A stretch of DNA of 64,000 bases, taken from the NCBI GenBank assembly GCA_017640605.1, contig JAEPQH010000012.1:44924-108923 (forward strand). Direction: 5' to 3'. This document shows positions 28,952 through 37,894 of the stretch, in pieces. The position numbers and the translations under genes were made by a program. The first letter of the stretch is position 1; each line of letters starts with the position of its first letter. Below the pieces are notes generated by a model. That model searched no databases and was not told the origin of the DNA. It was given only the letters and a program-made list of their open reading frames with translations. The DNA is from Balneolaceae bacterium (GTDB lineage: Bacteria > Bacteroidota > Rhodothermia > Balneolales > Balneolaceae).

Positions 28952-29042
28952 TAAACTATCTGGTTGATTTGAATTCTTAACTAAAGTCAATGCCTCGTAT
29001 CGAATAATATCTAAAATTCAGGTTTTAATTCAGAATTCAATC

Positions 29043-30161
29043 ATGATCTACAAGTTATTACTTACTCTCATTTCTCTCTCAATTTTTATCTCCTGCGCTG
29101 ATAATGAACAAAATAACTCGCATTTAAACCTAGAAGAAACAATCGAAGGTTATGTAGAAAACAATTTTGAGGATAATGAAGCTGGAATAAGTGTTCGTTT
29201 AATTCAATCTGGCAAATCTGATTTTTCCTATAGTAAAGGGTTGGCTCGAATCGATGGCAAAATAAGTATAGATGAAAACACTCAGTTCCGGACGGCTTCT
29301 ATAACAAAGCCATTTACTGCACTTGCCATATTAAAACTTGTTGAAGACGGTAGATTAACTGTTGATGACAAAATATCTAGTTACTTAACACCACTGCCAT
29401 CCAGCTATTCAGATATTACTGTTGAACACCTTCTTACTCATACATCAGGGATATTAGATTACATAACCGACAATAATGATCTCTCCTCTCTTGATAATTT
29501 AACTACATCAAATGTTTTGGAATTAATCGATAATTCTGGTTTGGAAAACCTCAGTTTTGCTCCAGGTACAAAAGGTGATTATTCCAATACAGGATATGTT
29601 TTGTTGGCACTGATTATTGAAGAGATTACCAACACCTCGTTCCCACTTCACATGAAAGAAGAGTTTTTTGATCCTTTGGGAATGACAAATTCATTCGTGA
29701 TCTCTGAGGATACTCACCTTGGTGATTTTGGCGAAAACTACGCACTATCGTATGGGTATGATTTAAATGTATTGGGATTTAACTCTTTGATTTATGGGGC
29801 GAACGGTATTGTTAGTACTATAAACGATCTCACAAAATTTACCGAAGCTTTAATTAATCATCAGATAGTGAAGAAAGAAACACTAGCATTGATGACAACC
29901 ACCCATTCGTCTATTGAGGGCATTTCTGACTATGGATATGGTTGGTTAACAAGTACAGGAGTTTATTGGCATACTGGAAAACATACAGGTCGCAACGACT
30001 ACTTTCATTCGGGTGGTTATGATGGTTATAAAACACTCCTCTACATAAGTCATGATCTGAATTTTCAAGTAATCATACTCACGAATAATGGCGCAACCAG
30101 CGAGCAACATATGTGGCGCCTTCAAACAGAAATCAGAAACTACATAAAAGGTGAAAATTAA
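29043..30161 (+). CDS. Serine hydrolase, class C beta-lactamase/penicillin-binding-like lipoprotein
   Basis: A 372-residue protein with a lipoprotein signal (LISLSIFISC). Catalytic motifs of the beta-lactamase superfamily are present: SxxK at Ser86-Lys89 (RTASITKPF), YSN at 180-182 and HSGGYDG near residue 325. LLTHTSGILDY is also typical. It is probably a periplasmic or surface peptidase or esterase rather than an antibiotic-resistance enzyme. It is followed 2 bases later by an alpha/beta hydrolase gene, so the two are co-transcribed. Confidence 0.9.
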   Translation: MIYKLLLTLISLSIFISCADNEQNNSHLNLEETIEGYVENNFEDNEAGISVRLIQSGKSDFSYSKGLARIDGKISIDENTQFRTASITKPFTALAILKLVEDGRLTVDDKISSYLTPLPSSYSDITVEHLLTHTSGILDYITDNNDLSSLDNLTTSNVLELIDNSGLENLSFAPGTKGDYSNTGYVLLALIIEEITNTSFPLHMKEEFFDPLGMTNSFVISEDTHLGDFGENYALSYGYDLNVLGFNSLIYGANGIVSTINDLTKFTEALINHQIVKKETLALMTTTHSSIEGISDYGYGWLTSTGVYWHTGKHTGRNDYFHSGGYDGYKTLLYISHDLNFQVIILTNNGATSEQHMWRLQTEIRNYIKGEN

Positions 30162-30163
30162 TA

Positions 30164-31027
30164 GTGAAACCGATATATAAAACTCGCTCGGCTAAGAATA
30201 AAATCATGGAGTTGTATGATCAAAAGCTCCAAAGTTTGCAGATTGACTATCAGGAAATCGATATTAAAACAAGCTTTGGTAGAACGCGTGTTATTAAAAC
30301 TGGGAATACCAGTGGAAAAAAAGTTGTGCTTTTCCATGGAATTAATGCCGGAGCTCCAACCACATTGGAAGTAGTAAAACCACTACTGGATACTTTCCAA
30401 TTTTATGCAATTGATACCATTGGTCAGACTACTAAAAGTGCACCAAATCGACTAAACTCGAAAAATCAAGACTATGCTATTTGGGCTTCTGAAGTTCTGG
30501 AAGGATTGAACATTGAAAATGCTCATTGTATCGGGATCTCTTATGGAGCATATATTCTTCAAAAGCTTATTCAACTCGATCAATCTAAAATAAACAGCTG
30601 TGTTTTTGTGGTTCCGAGTGGAATCGTTTCGGGAGATCCATGGATATCTACAAAAAAATTAACCCTACCATTAATAAAATGGAAACTCACTAAGAAAGAA
30701 GATGATTTAAAACAATTTCTTAGTGGTTTTGCTCCGATCGAAGATGCGTTTACGTACGAATTACTGCATCAGATAATGGTGGGCACCCATTTGGATATAA
30801 GCATCCCTAAATTATTGAAAGCGAAAAATGTCAAAGACTTTAAGAAACCTGTATTTGTAATTGCAGCATCTGATGATGTCTACTTCCCCGGTGAAAAGGT
30901 TATCCAAAGATCTAAAGTACTATTCCCGAATTTTCAGGATGCACTTTTACTCAAGAACTCAAAACATATGCCATCCAAAGAGTTCCACTCTACAATCCAA
31001 AACAAAATAGAAGAATGGCTTGGATAA
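30164..31027 (+). CDS. Alpha/beta hydrolase (paralogue of 25936-26781)
   Basis: A 287-residue hydrolase beginning at GTG 30164, two bases after the stop of the serine hydrolase gene. Motifs are FHGINAGAPTT near the oxyanion hole, GISYGA as the nucleophile elbow (Ser126), ASDDVYFPGE as the acid region and NSKHMPSKE with the catalytic His. No signal peptide. Similarity in the N-terminal helix and motif surroundings shows it is a paralogue of the hydrolase 3.4 kb upstream. Substrate unknown. Confidence 0.87.
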   Translation: MKPIYKTRSAKNKIMELYDQKLQSLQIDYQEIDIKTSFGRTRVIKTGNTSGKKVVLFHGINAGAPTTLEVVKPLLDTFQFYAIDTIGQTTKSAPNRLNSKNQDYAIWASEVLEGLNIENAHCIGISYGAYILQKLIQLDQSKINSCVFVVPSGIVSGDPWISTKKLTLPLIKWKLTKKEDDLKQFLSGFAPIEDAFTYELLHQIMVGTHLDISIPKLLKAKNVKDFKKPVFVIAASDDVYFPGEKVIQRSKVLFPNFQDALLLKNSKHMPSKEFHSTIQNKIEEWLG

Positions 31028-31096
31028 ACCAGTTATGTGATTCCTATTTAGCGTGTTAGACGAAAATCAAAGCTTGAAAACTTACAGATTCAGCAA

Positions 31097-33052
31097 TCAG
31101 TTCTCCCACAATTCGTCTCGCCAATAGCGCTGTGGCCGTTCTTCGACAACTTCTATTGTTATCGTATCTGAAAATTTATGACCATGACGGTCTGTGCTTA
31201 TCACTTCTATCAGATGAATACCCATAGGAAGGTTTGGAAGTTGAGCCCGCCATAGGTGCATATTTCTGTTAGAAATAGATCCTTGTGGCTGCGGTGGCGC
31301 AGGTCCGAATTGGTTGCCTGAAAAGAGCTCATGCCCCTGTGCACGCTCGTTACCGGACCGGCTCTGGAATGCATAGCGAGCAACAGAAAGCTGCCGGGCC
31401 GTTGCAAACGGATCTGCCCACTCGGCACCTCTTTTCTGTGATTCACCCTTACCGGATTGCGTTCGCTCCATAGATAGAGATGTTCCGTCAGGCAAACGAG
31501 CTTCAACGGTTGTTTCGGATGTTCCTGCCCAGACGTTGACCATAATCCAAACGGTTTCATTGAAATCGGCGGGTGTCAGGATATTTGGGTCAGGCAGATC
31601 GTTTATAGATGCAGGCGGAAGCGGATCCCTGTCCTCAGGATTTTCACTATTCCAGGCCGTAATCTCATTAAACCAGGTTCGAAAAGCGGGTGTATTCAAA
31701 CTGATCCATTGTCCGCGCTTTTTACCGAGCCCCTCACCAATATACTTTTCCGTATAATCAGTGCCGTTAAAATCAAGTCTCAGGAACCCTTTTGGCGCAC
31801 CCATTCTTTGCAAAGCCATTGGTACTCCGTCTATCGAGAAATCTCCCTGGAACCAGGCTCCTGATGCGGCACCCGCTATAATATGGCGGAAAGGAAGAGG
31901 TCCGGTTCCTGTATATTCAGTCCATCCTTCAAAGATTTGACCTGGAGCATGATTTTCAATTGTGTGAGTATGACCTGAAAGAGACAGAGCTTCACGGCCC
32001 TCAAGCAGGTTGTGAATTTCATCCAAATTATCAGTTTGATGTGTTTTACTGCTATGATCCACAAATGAAACGAAGGGAATATGATGATTAAGAACGATTA
32101 GCCGATCTTCAGGCGTGTGCTCAATAAGTCCCTCCAGCCATTTAAGCTGCGTAGCTGTTACCCGACCGTTGTACCGGGGATTTTCTTCGTTGCCGCAGTA
32201 ATCATGACCTAGCGCAACATCTTCTTCATCGCAGGGATACACAACATTGTCAAGACCTACGAACAAAACGTTTCCCTGTTCAAATGCGAAATAACTCGGC
32301 CCTACAATCCGACGCCAGCTGTCGGCTTTATCACTGTTGGTTTTGGCATCAAAATCGATATCATGATTTCCAATTACTAACCATTGTGGTATGCCGGCAG
32401 TAGCACTGATCCTAAGAAGTCGATCTAAAAGACCGAGGTCATCACCAACTACATCACCGAGAAAGATCATACAGTCAGACTGACCAAGACCGGAGTCAAG
32501 CACATCTGCCATGACCCCATCTCTGAACCAGCCAACTTGCTCATTACTATATGTTTGGGAATCACCAATCATAGCGCATGAAAAACTGGAGCCTGTAGCC
32601 TCTCTTCTGATGATCGGGAAATTTATCTGCCTGGGTGCCGGTCCTGTTGGTGAGAGGCCTCCGAATCGCATGTCGTACCCAGTGCCGCTTTCCTTATGGA
32701 TGTAAAAAAACTGCGGAACCATGCGCTCATCTGTCGGGACTTGCCAGCCGGAAGGCTGAACGATGGTGAGATCCATATCGTCACGAACCTCAATTTGGTA
32801 GGCCCCAGTTTTGTCCGTCTTTATCCAATCTATACCGTTTGAAACCAATACACCTTCAACACCATTTTCATCTTGATCCATCAATCCATTTTTATTGGAA
32901 TCATTAAATACATAACCGATCACTGTATCATTACCCGTATTCTTATCAATGATTTGTGGACCGGCAACCCATTGCTGGCAATAGGCCGGTGATGTAAATA
33001 GCAAAAGCTGAAAAATCAAGATTGAAAGGGCAGCCTGAATGAATATTTTCAT
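31097..33052 (-). CDS. Secreted calcineurin-like metallophosphoesterase
   Basis: A 651-residue protein with a signal peptide (FIQAALSILIFQLLLFTSPAYC). An N-terminal beta domain (about 35-130, VIGYVFNDSNKNGLMDQDENG) resembles the MetallophosN module. The central phosphoesterase domain has MIGDSQTYSN, FLGDVVGDD, VIGNHDIDF, LNHHIPF and SGHTHTIENH, which supply the two-metal site. The C-terminal portion (about 480-640) matches the MetallophosC beta module and ends in DTITIEVVEERPQRYW. It is likely a periplasmic or surface phosphodiesterase or phosphatase. Its base composition and codon use look somewhat more GC-rich than neighbours. It stands alone. Confidence 0.9.
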   Translation of the reverse strand: MKIFIQAALSILIFQLLLFTSPAYCQQWVAGPQIIDKNTGNDTVIGYVFNDSNKNGLMDQDENGVEGVLVSNGIDWIKTDKTGAYQIEVRDDMDLTIVQPSGWQVPTDERMVPQFFYIHKESGTGYDMRFGGLSPTGPAPRQINFPIIRREATGSSFSCAMIGDSQTYSNEQVGWFRDGVMADVLDSGLGQSDCMIFLGDVVGDDLGLLDRLLRISATAGIPQWLVIGNHDIDFDAKTNSDKADSWRRIVGPSYFAFEQGNVLFVGLDNVVYPCDEEDVALGHDYCGNEENPRYNGRVTATQLKWLEGLIEHTPEDRLIVLNHHIPFVSFVDHSSKTHQTDNLDEIHNLLEGREALSLSGHTHTIENHAPGQIFEGWTEYTGTGPLPFRHIIAGAASGAWFQGDFSIDGVPMALQRMGAPKGFLRLDFNGTDYTEKYIGEGLGKKRGQWISLNTPAFRTWFNEITAWNSENPEDRDPLPPASINDLPDPNILTPADFNETVWIMVNVWAGTSETTVEARLPDGTSLSMERTQSGKGESQKRGAEWADPFATARQLSVARYAFQSRSGNERAQGHELFSGNQFGPAPPQPQGSISNRNMHLWRAQLPNLPMGIHLIEVISTDRHGHKFSDTITIEVVEERPQRYWRDELWEN

Positions 33053-33157
33053 ATATGAGCAGAGTTAAATTTTGAATGCGACATTAATAAAATAAAGATC
33101 TCAATTTTACCATTTGATTAAGGTTTTAAGATCGGTTTGAAGTAGACCACATTTTTT

Positions 33158-33185
33158 TGAGACTTTGCTCTGCCACTAAGCTACC
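33158..33185 (-). pseudogene. tRNA 5'-half fragment beside the GIY-YIG gene
   Basis: Read on the minus strand, the bases right after the GIY-YIG stop give GAGGTAGCTTAGTGGCAGAG. This matches the acceptor-end and D-arm of the intact tRNA-Asn (CGGTAGCTCAGTGGCAGAGC) with few changes. The anticodon and T arms are absent, so it is a remnant. Confidence 0.65.
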
Positions 33186-33461
33186 TCACAAATAATCATG
33201 AATATTAATTACACCAGATATCAACAATCGGATCATTTTCTTGCTCTTCCAGCTTTTAACTTTTCGTTCGGCTTTTAAAGCCTCTTCTTTTGTTTCAAAT
33301 CCGGCACTAAAAACCAACTTCCACGGGCGATGTCTTTGCGTATACCCTTTTCTTACCGAATTGTGGTACCTCACCCTCCGCTTCGGATCATCCGAGCTCC
33401 CTACGTAATACGTTTCCTTAATCTGAGATTTTAGTATGTATAAATAATAATTCACAGCCAT
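33186..33461 (-). CDS. GIY-YIG nuclease superfamily protein
   Basis: A 91-residue GIY-YIG domain protein. It has YYLYILKS (the GIY equivalent), TYYVGSS (the YIG equivalent), DDPKRRVRYHN with the catalytic Arg, and EEALKAERKVKSWKSKKM with the conserved Glu. The size fits the short YhbQ/UPF0213 group. It sits among tRNA-Asn remnants, with its stop touching a tRNA 5' fragment and its start next to the terminator of a degenerate tRNA. This suggests a mobile or tRNA-associated origin. Confidence 0.88.
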   Translation of the reverse strand: MAVNYYLYILKSQIKETYYVGSSDDPKRRVRYHNSVRKGYTQRHRPWKLVFSAGFETKEEALKAERKVKSWKSKKMIRLLISGVINIHDYL

Positions 33462-33462
33462 A

Positions 33463-33501
33463 AAAAAAGGACATTCAAGCGTTGCCTAAATGTCCTTTTT
33501 C
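33463..33501. terminator. Bidirectional hairpin terminator
   Basis: AAGGACATT and AATGTCCTT form a 9-bp stem flanked by A-run and T-run, so it could work on both strands. On the minus strand it ends the degenerate tRNA copy at 33509 and immediately precedes the GIY-YIG gene. Confidence 0.75.
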
Positions 33502-33508
33502 GTAAGTG

Positions 33509-33580
33509 CTCCCCGGGTTGGATTCTCCCGTAGGGATGCCTTCGGCAGAACCGCCGACCGATCGGATCGGTCGTTGGTTT
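33509..33580 (-). pseudogene. Degenerate tRNA-Asn copy (3' end intact, rest rearranged)
   Basis: The T-arm 3' strand and acceptor stem (TCCCCGG at 33510-33516 and GGTTGGATTC) match the intact tRNA-Asn. An extra segment with a TCCCGTAGGGA palindrome then interrupts the T loop, and the 5' half is replaced by an inverted copy of the variable/T region (ATCGGTCGTTGG). It cannot fold as a functional tRNA. Confidence 0.7.
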
Positions 33581-33587
33581 AGTAAAT

Positions 33588-33627
33588 AAAAAAAGCCTGA
33601 CTCAAATTAATGAATCAGGCTTTTTAT
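33588..33627 (-). terminator. Terminator of tRNA-Asn
   Basis: AAAAAGCCTGA and TCAGGCTTTTT form an 11-bp stem with a T-run on the minus strand, directly 3' of the intact tRNA-Asn. Confidence 0.8.
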
Positions 33628-33629
33628 TG

Positions 33630-33701
33630 CTCCCCGGGTTGGATTCGAACCAACGACCGATCGGTTAACAGCCGATTGCTCTGCCACTGAGCTACCGAGG
33701 A
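33630..33701 (-). tRNA. tRNA-Asn (anticodon GTT)
   Basis: A 72-nt cloverleaf on the minus strand. The acceptor stem is TCCTCGG/CCGGGGA with one T-G pair, the D arm is GCTC/GAGC, the anticodon arm is ATCGG-CTGTTAA-CCGAT with anticodon GTT, and the T arm is GTTGG-TTCGAAT-CCAAC. The discriminator base is G, as expected for Asn. CCA is not encoded. A hairpin terminator follows. Confidence 0.95.
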
Positions 33702-33737
33702 AGATAATCTTGTGACAATTTCAATATGTGTCGTTGG

Positions 33738-33803
33738 CGAACCAACGTCCCGACCTCAGTCGGGATAACTGCCTCATTGCTCTGCCACTGAGCTACCGAG
33801 GAA
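33738..33803 (-). pseudogene. Degenerate tRNA-Asn-like copy (5' end intact)
   Basis: Minus strand. The acceptor 5' strand and D arm are identical to the intact tRNA-Asn nearby. The anticodon arm is disrupted and the variable region is replaced by the palindrome TCCCGACTGAGGTCGGGA. The T arm is shortened to GTTGGTTCGCCAAC and the 3' acceptor strand is missing. Confidence 0.7.
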
Positions 33804-33921
33804 TATATTGTGTGGCTTATCAATAATTGCAAACTAGTTTCGCCACATAACTAGAAGCATTCCCTTCGTTGAAGGGCGACAAATATAAACACATTATCGG
33901 CCCGTAGTCAACATTTATTTA

Positions 33922-34656
33922 TCATTTTTTGTAGAAAACTTCTTGCAAAACCAACCCTTTTGCAGGTGCAGTATACGCAGCCGGTGCTTCCATCTCATTA
34001 TTCAAAATTTTGGAAAAATCAGCGCGCGAAATCTTCCCTCTAGATACTTCCATCATAGTTCCAACTAATCGCCGCACCATATTTCTCAGGAATCTGTTGG
34101 CCTCAATTTCGAAGTAGATATAATTGGGTTCATTTACCCACTTTGCCCGGTAGATATAACAAAGGGTTGTGAAGTTTTCTTCATTGTATTTCGAAAAGCC
34201 ATTGAAGTCGTGTTCTCCCTCAATGAGTTCCGCGCATGCACGAAGTTCACTTAGTTTAATTTTATTTCCTGAGTGCCAAGCCTGATCGATCAAAAGTGGA
34301 CTTGGATAATCGAGTACAGTATATCTGTACAATCGTGTTAGGGCATCAAATCGAGCATGAAAATCATCGGATACAGGCTCTATATGCTTGATATGAATAG
34401 CATGACCAACCAAACTGTTTACACCGTGGATCAGCTTGTAAATATCACTATCCTCCGGAAGATCGACATGTGCTGTTTGTCCTTTTGCATGAACGCCTGC
34501 ATCGGTTCTCCCCTGCCCGATTATATCGATGGGTTGTTGAAGGATTCTCGAAAAAGCTGATTCCAATACACCTTCAATCGTTTGAGCATCAGGTTGAATT
34601 TGCCACCCGGAATAGTCGGTGCCTTTGTATTCGATTTCAAGAAGAAAACGTGGCAT
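33922..34656 (-). CDS. truA: tRNA pseudouridine(38-40) synthase TruA
   Basis: A 244-residue enzyme of normal family length that isomerises uridines 38-40 in the anticodon arm of tRNAs. The catalytic Asp52 lies in GQGRTDAGVHAKGQ. Other TruA landmarks are EYKGTDYSGWQIQP at the start, FHARFDALTRLYRY and NRFLRNMVRRLVGTM. It starts 8 bases after the stop of the upstream DUF5683-like gene. Confidence 0.97.
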   Translation of the reverse strand: MPRFLLEIEYKGTDYSGWQIQPDAQTIEGVLESAFSRILQQPIDIIGQGRTDAGVHAKGQTAHVDLPEDSDIYKLIHGVNSLVGHAIHIKHIEPVSDDFHARFDALTRLYRYTVLDYPSPLLIDQAWHSGNKIKLSELRACAELIEGEHDFNGFSKYNEENFTTLCYIYRAKWVNEPNYIYFEIEANRFLRNMVRRLVGTMMEVSRGKISRADFSKILNNEMEAPAAYTAPAKGLVLQEVFYKK

Positions 34657-34664
34657 ACACAGTG

Positions 34665-35294
34665 TTAAAATCCGAAGCGCATCGTTGCGGTAAAACCGGG
34701 CTCGCCGAATTCATTCAGATACGAAAAGCGCGTCTCTGGCATTACTCGAGCCATGTTTCTCGCTTTCACAAATGCACTGATGCCGGAAACTACTCGATTT
34801 GCAACCATCAAGGTTAATAGCGCAGGCAGCTGATTATTATTCCTGTCAATTCGCTCGCGCATATCCTGATAATGAAAGCGATTATCATCCTCCGACCAAT
34901 TCCAGCGGTTTACGGGTTCATCAGCGATTAAATTATCCCAGTTTCGGCTACGTAATTGAAAATCATTGTATTCCTGAAGATTATCAAAATTGGCTACTGC
35001 CAGAAAGAAATCTCGATTTTTATTACTTAAATCAATTCCTGCATTTGCTCTGGCAAAAGTTTCTAGTTCGGTCTCCAGAGTATTCGATCTTACACTTATA
35101 CCGGCATAGCTTAAGATCATGATCGCATCGGCTGCCATGTGATATTGCCCACGTTTCCAATCGGTTTTGTCGATATAATGATGCCCCCAACCGGGCAATA
35201 CTAACGAACGAAGGAAAGCACCACGCGGACTAATTTCTTTACCTAAATCTAACTCCTGCGCTGTACTGGTTATCGAGATTGACATAAAAATCAT
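34665..35294 (-). CDS. DUF5683-like envelope protein
   Basis: About 209 residues from ATG 35294; an in-frame TTG at 35312 would give a fuller signal peptide. The longer frame to 35438 overlaps ccmF and is not preferred. After a signal ending in STAQ, the segment SPRGAFLRSLVLPGWGHHYIDKTDWKRGQYHM matches the conserved opening of DUF5683 proteins. The remainder has ANRVVSGISAFVKARN and a C-terminal MRFGF aromatic end. It is probably associated with the envelope; function unknown. Confidence 0.78.
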   Translation of the reverse strand: MIFMSISITSTAQELDLGKEISPRGAFLRSLVLPGWGHHYIDKTDWKRGQYHMAADAIMILSYAGISVRSNTLETELETFARANAGIDLSNKNRDFFLAVANFDNLQEYNDFQLRSRNWDNLIADEPVNRWNWSEDDNRFHYQDMRERIDRNNNQLPALLTLMVANRVVSGISAFVKARNMARVMPETRFSYLNEFGEPGFTATMRFGF

Positions 35295-35370
35295 CAAAAA
35301 TGAAAAATTCAAAATTTTAAATTTTAAATTTTTAATTCCTTCCACTTTATTTGCGATGATTTTAATCAAT

Positions 35371-37890
35371 CTATGTAGTTTTTGAATTTTTGTCTTTCTC
35401 TCGTCTCCAATGTCGGTAAATGGATACAGTAAATCCACCCATCAATAGAAACGTCCCGGTCCATACTACCGAAATGAAAGGCTTCTTTTCGGCTACGATT
35501 AAAACCCACTCTTCGTCATACGTTTCATCCAAGCCTGTTATTGTAAGCTCGATGGAATCTGTTTGGGGATTCACTTTCGAGAACTGGAAACTTAAGTCGT
35601 AGGATGGCAGATTCACCGGAGGCGACATTACAAAACTTTGCTCATTCTCAGTAAATACAGCAAATAATGGTTCGATCAGAAATTCCTCTCCACTAGCTGC
35701 GTGTTTAATCTCGATTTGAGCTCGTATTCCAATGGAAGTATTCGAAGGTAGATTTGTCGTATCTGCCTGCATAAAGTTGATGAAGTTAAAAGAAAAACCT
35801 CCTACTTCGATGGTTTGCCCACGCTTAAATTCAATGCTTTGACTACTGTCTGCCGGTTGAGCCGGGATATCCACATCTGAAACGTTTTGAATGGTTCCTT
35901 GCTCTTCAATCTGATTATTTCTTCGCTCGATATATGAACTACCTGCAACGTACAGGTAAATATCACTCATGATTCCGGTTCTCACATCAGGATCTACCGA
36001 CCAATTTACATTCTGAGCATTAGATGTGGCCAGCATTGGATATACTTCCGGATACAGGTAAAAGGGCTTCCCGCCTTCGATAGTTTCGAATTTAAAGCGA
36101 TAGGTTTGTTGTCCGGGTCGATTCTGTTGAGTTAAATCGTATCCTTCGTAGGTAACAAGATATTGATTATTAATTACCTTAGGCTCGTTTAATTTCAACT
36201 CCAGCATTTCTACCGTTTGCGATACGGGGAAACCCATTTCATCTACCACTTCACCCGCTAAAACCGCTGCATTGTAATTTTGTGTGTTTGCATCTAGCAA
36301 TGGTCGATTGTACACGCTTGAGGCTAATACGCCAAGTAAAAGCACTCCAAATCCAACGTGTGTTAGCGAGCCACCAATCAATTTTGGTTGTTTCATGGCG
36401 AGTCGTGCCATCACCCAGCTGTTTCCTACTACGGCAAAGAATCCAGCAAAAATGTATAACATGTAATATGGATTCTTTACTCCTCCTAGAATCACCGAAG
36501 CGAGCGTAAGCAACGATGTGACTAACGTTGGATAAATCAATGCTGAAGCAAGCGTTTCTGCATCGTATTTTTTCCAGAAAAGGTATTGCCCCAACACCGT
36601 AAAAAGAGCCATGATAATAGCTATAGGCATACTCCAATCGTTATAAAAACTGATTTCAGGTGGAGTAGGATTCTCATTAAATAGAAGTCCTAAAATCGGA
36701 GAACTTGTTCCCAAAATGATAACCACGCCCAGAATCAACAATAAAACAGCGCCGGTGAATGTCATAAATTCACGACTTAATATTTTTGATTCTTTTTCCG
36801 GGGATGGAAGTTCTTTGTAACGCCAGAAAAACATTCCAAGTCCAACGCCAGTTACCACCAACATGAAGATCAATAACTGATTGTACAGACCTAGATCGAC
36901 AAAACTGTGAACTGATGAATCTGCCAATACTCCCGATCGTGTAAGAAATGTCTCGTATACAATCAGTACATACGCCAAAATTGCGAATAGCAGTGATGAC
37001 TTCTGCGCCACCGAGCTTTTCCGTTGAATGATCATGGTGTGAATTCCCGCAGTACCGATTAACCAAGGCACTAAGGATGCATTTTCCACCGGATCCCACG
37101 CCCAAAATCCACCAAACGACAGGGTTACATACGCCCAATATCCGCCTAAGAAAATTGCCGTAAGTAAGGACAAGTTCGCTCCTAAAGTCCATGGAAGTGC
37201 AGGTCCTACCCACTCGTTGTATTTTCGTTTCCAGAGTGCGGCCATTGCAAAACAATATGGAATCGTCATCATCGCGAAACCAACGAACAGGATGGGCGGA
37301 TGAATCATCATCCAAGGGCTTTTTAAAAGATCATTCAGTCCTGTACCATCTGCCGGCATAAAATCCGGATTGGCTTGAATGAACGGGGCATTCGGCATTT
37401 CTTCAGCCAACGTTCTGAATGGAGATGCTCCAAAGGTGAAATCACCGAATCTCCAGCCTACAATCATGGAGATCAAGAAAGCCTGAGTTAGTGCTAAAAA
37501 GAATAACACCGGAGCTTTGTACGGCGCTCGGGTCCACTTCATCAAGCAAATACCGGCAATCCAAGAGAACAAAATCCACAGCATAAAGCTGCCTTCTTGT
37601 CCACCATAAAAAGCCGACCATAAATACTTTGGTGCTAAATCAAGGCTGGTATAATTAAATACATAGTAGAACTGAAATTGATGTTTAAAAATCAGAAACA
37701 CCAACAGTGCGGATGCAATGACCATGAAAAGACCTTGCAATCCAAACATCCAGTTACCAATTTTCAGCTGGCGCTCGTTATCGGCCTGAGCGGCACGGAA
37801 ATAGAACACCATCGATATCACACAAAATAAAAAGGAAAGCGTAATGGTAAGCTTTCCCATTATCCCAATTACAGGGGCAAACTCTAACAT
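35371..37890 (-). CDS. ccmF: Cytochrome c maturation heme lyase subunit CcmF/CcsA-type
   Basis: An 839-residue polytopic membrane protein. The tryptophan-rich heme-handling motif WAYVTLSFGGFWAWDPVENASLVPW is present, together with many transmembrane helices and a large C-terminal periplasmic portion (about 530-800). CcmF carries heme and ligates it to apocytochrome c. At 839 residues it is longer than the roughly 650 of the proteobacterial protein, because of the extended periplasmic region. It ends a ccmC-ccmD-ccmE-ccmF cluster, with ccmE starting 5 bases upstream of its start. Confidence 0.94.
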   Translation of the reverse strand: MLEFAPVIGIMGKLTITLSFLFCVISMVFYFRAAQADNERQLKIGNWMFGLQGLFMVIASALLVFLIFKHQFQFYYVFNYTSLDLAPKYLWSAFYGGQEGSFMLWILFSWIAGICLMKWTRAPYKAPVLFFLALTQAFLISMIVGWRFGDFTFGASPFRTLAEEMPNAPFIQANPDFMPADGTGLNDLLKSPWMMIHPPILFVGFAMMTIPYCFAMAALWKRKYNEWVGPALPWTLGANLSLLTAIFLGGYWAYVTLSFGGFWAWDPVENASLVPWLIGTAGIHTMIIQRKSSVAQKSSLLFAILAYVLIVYETFLTRSGVLADSSVHSFVDLGLYNQLLIFMLVVTGVGLGMFFWRYKELPSPEKESKILSREFMTFTGAVLLLILGVVIILGTSSPILGLLFNENPTPPEISFYNDWSMPIAIIMALFTVLGQYLFWKKYDAETLASALIYPTLVTSLLTLASVILGGVKNPYYMLYIFAGFFAVVGNSWVMARLAMKQPKLIGGSLTHVGFGVLLLGVLASSVYNRPLLDANTQNYNAAVLAGEVVDEMGFPVSQTVEMLELKLNEPKVINNQYLVTYEGYDLTQQNRPGQQTYRFKFETIEGGKPFYLYPEVYPMLATSNAQNVNWSVDPDVRTGIMSDIYLYVAGSSYIERRNNQIEEQGTIQNVSDVDIPAQPADSSQSIEFKRGQTIEVGGFSFNFINFMQADTTNLPSNTSIGIRAQIEIKHAASGEEFLIEPLFAVFTENEQSFVMSPPVNLPSYDLSFQFSKVNPQTDSIELTITGLDETYDEEWVLIVAEKKPFISVVWTGTFLLMGGFTVSIYRHWRREKDKNSKTT

Positions 37891-37894
37891 ATTT

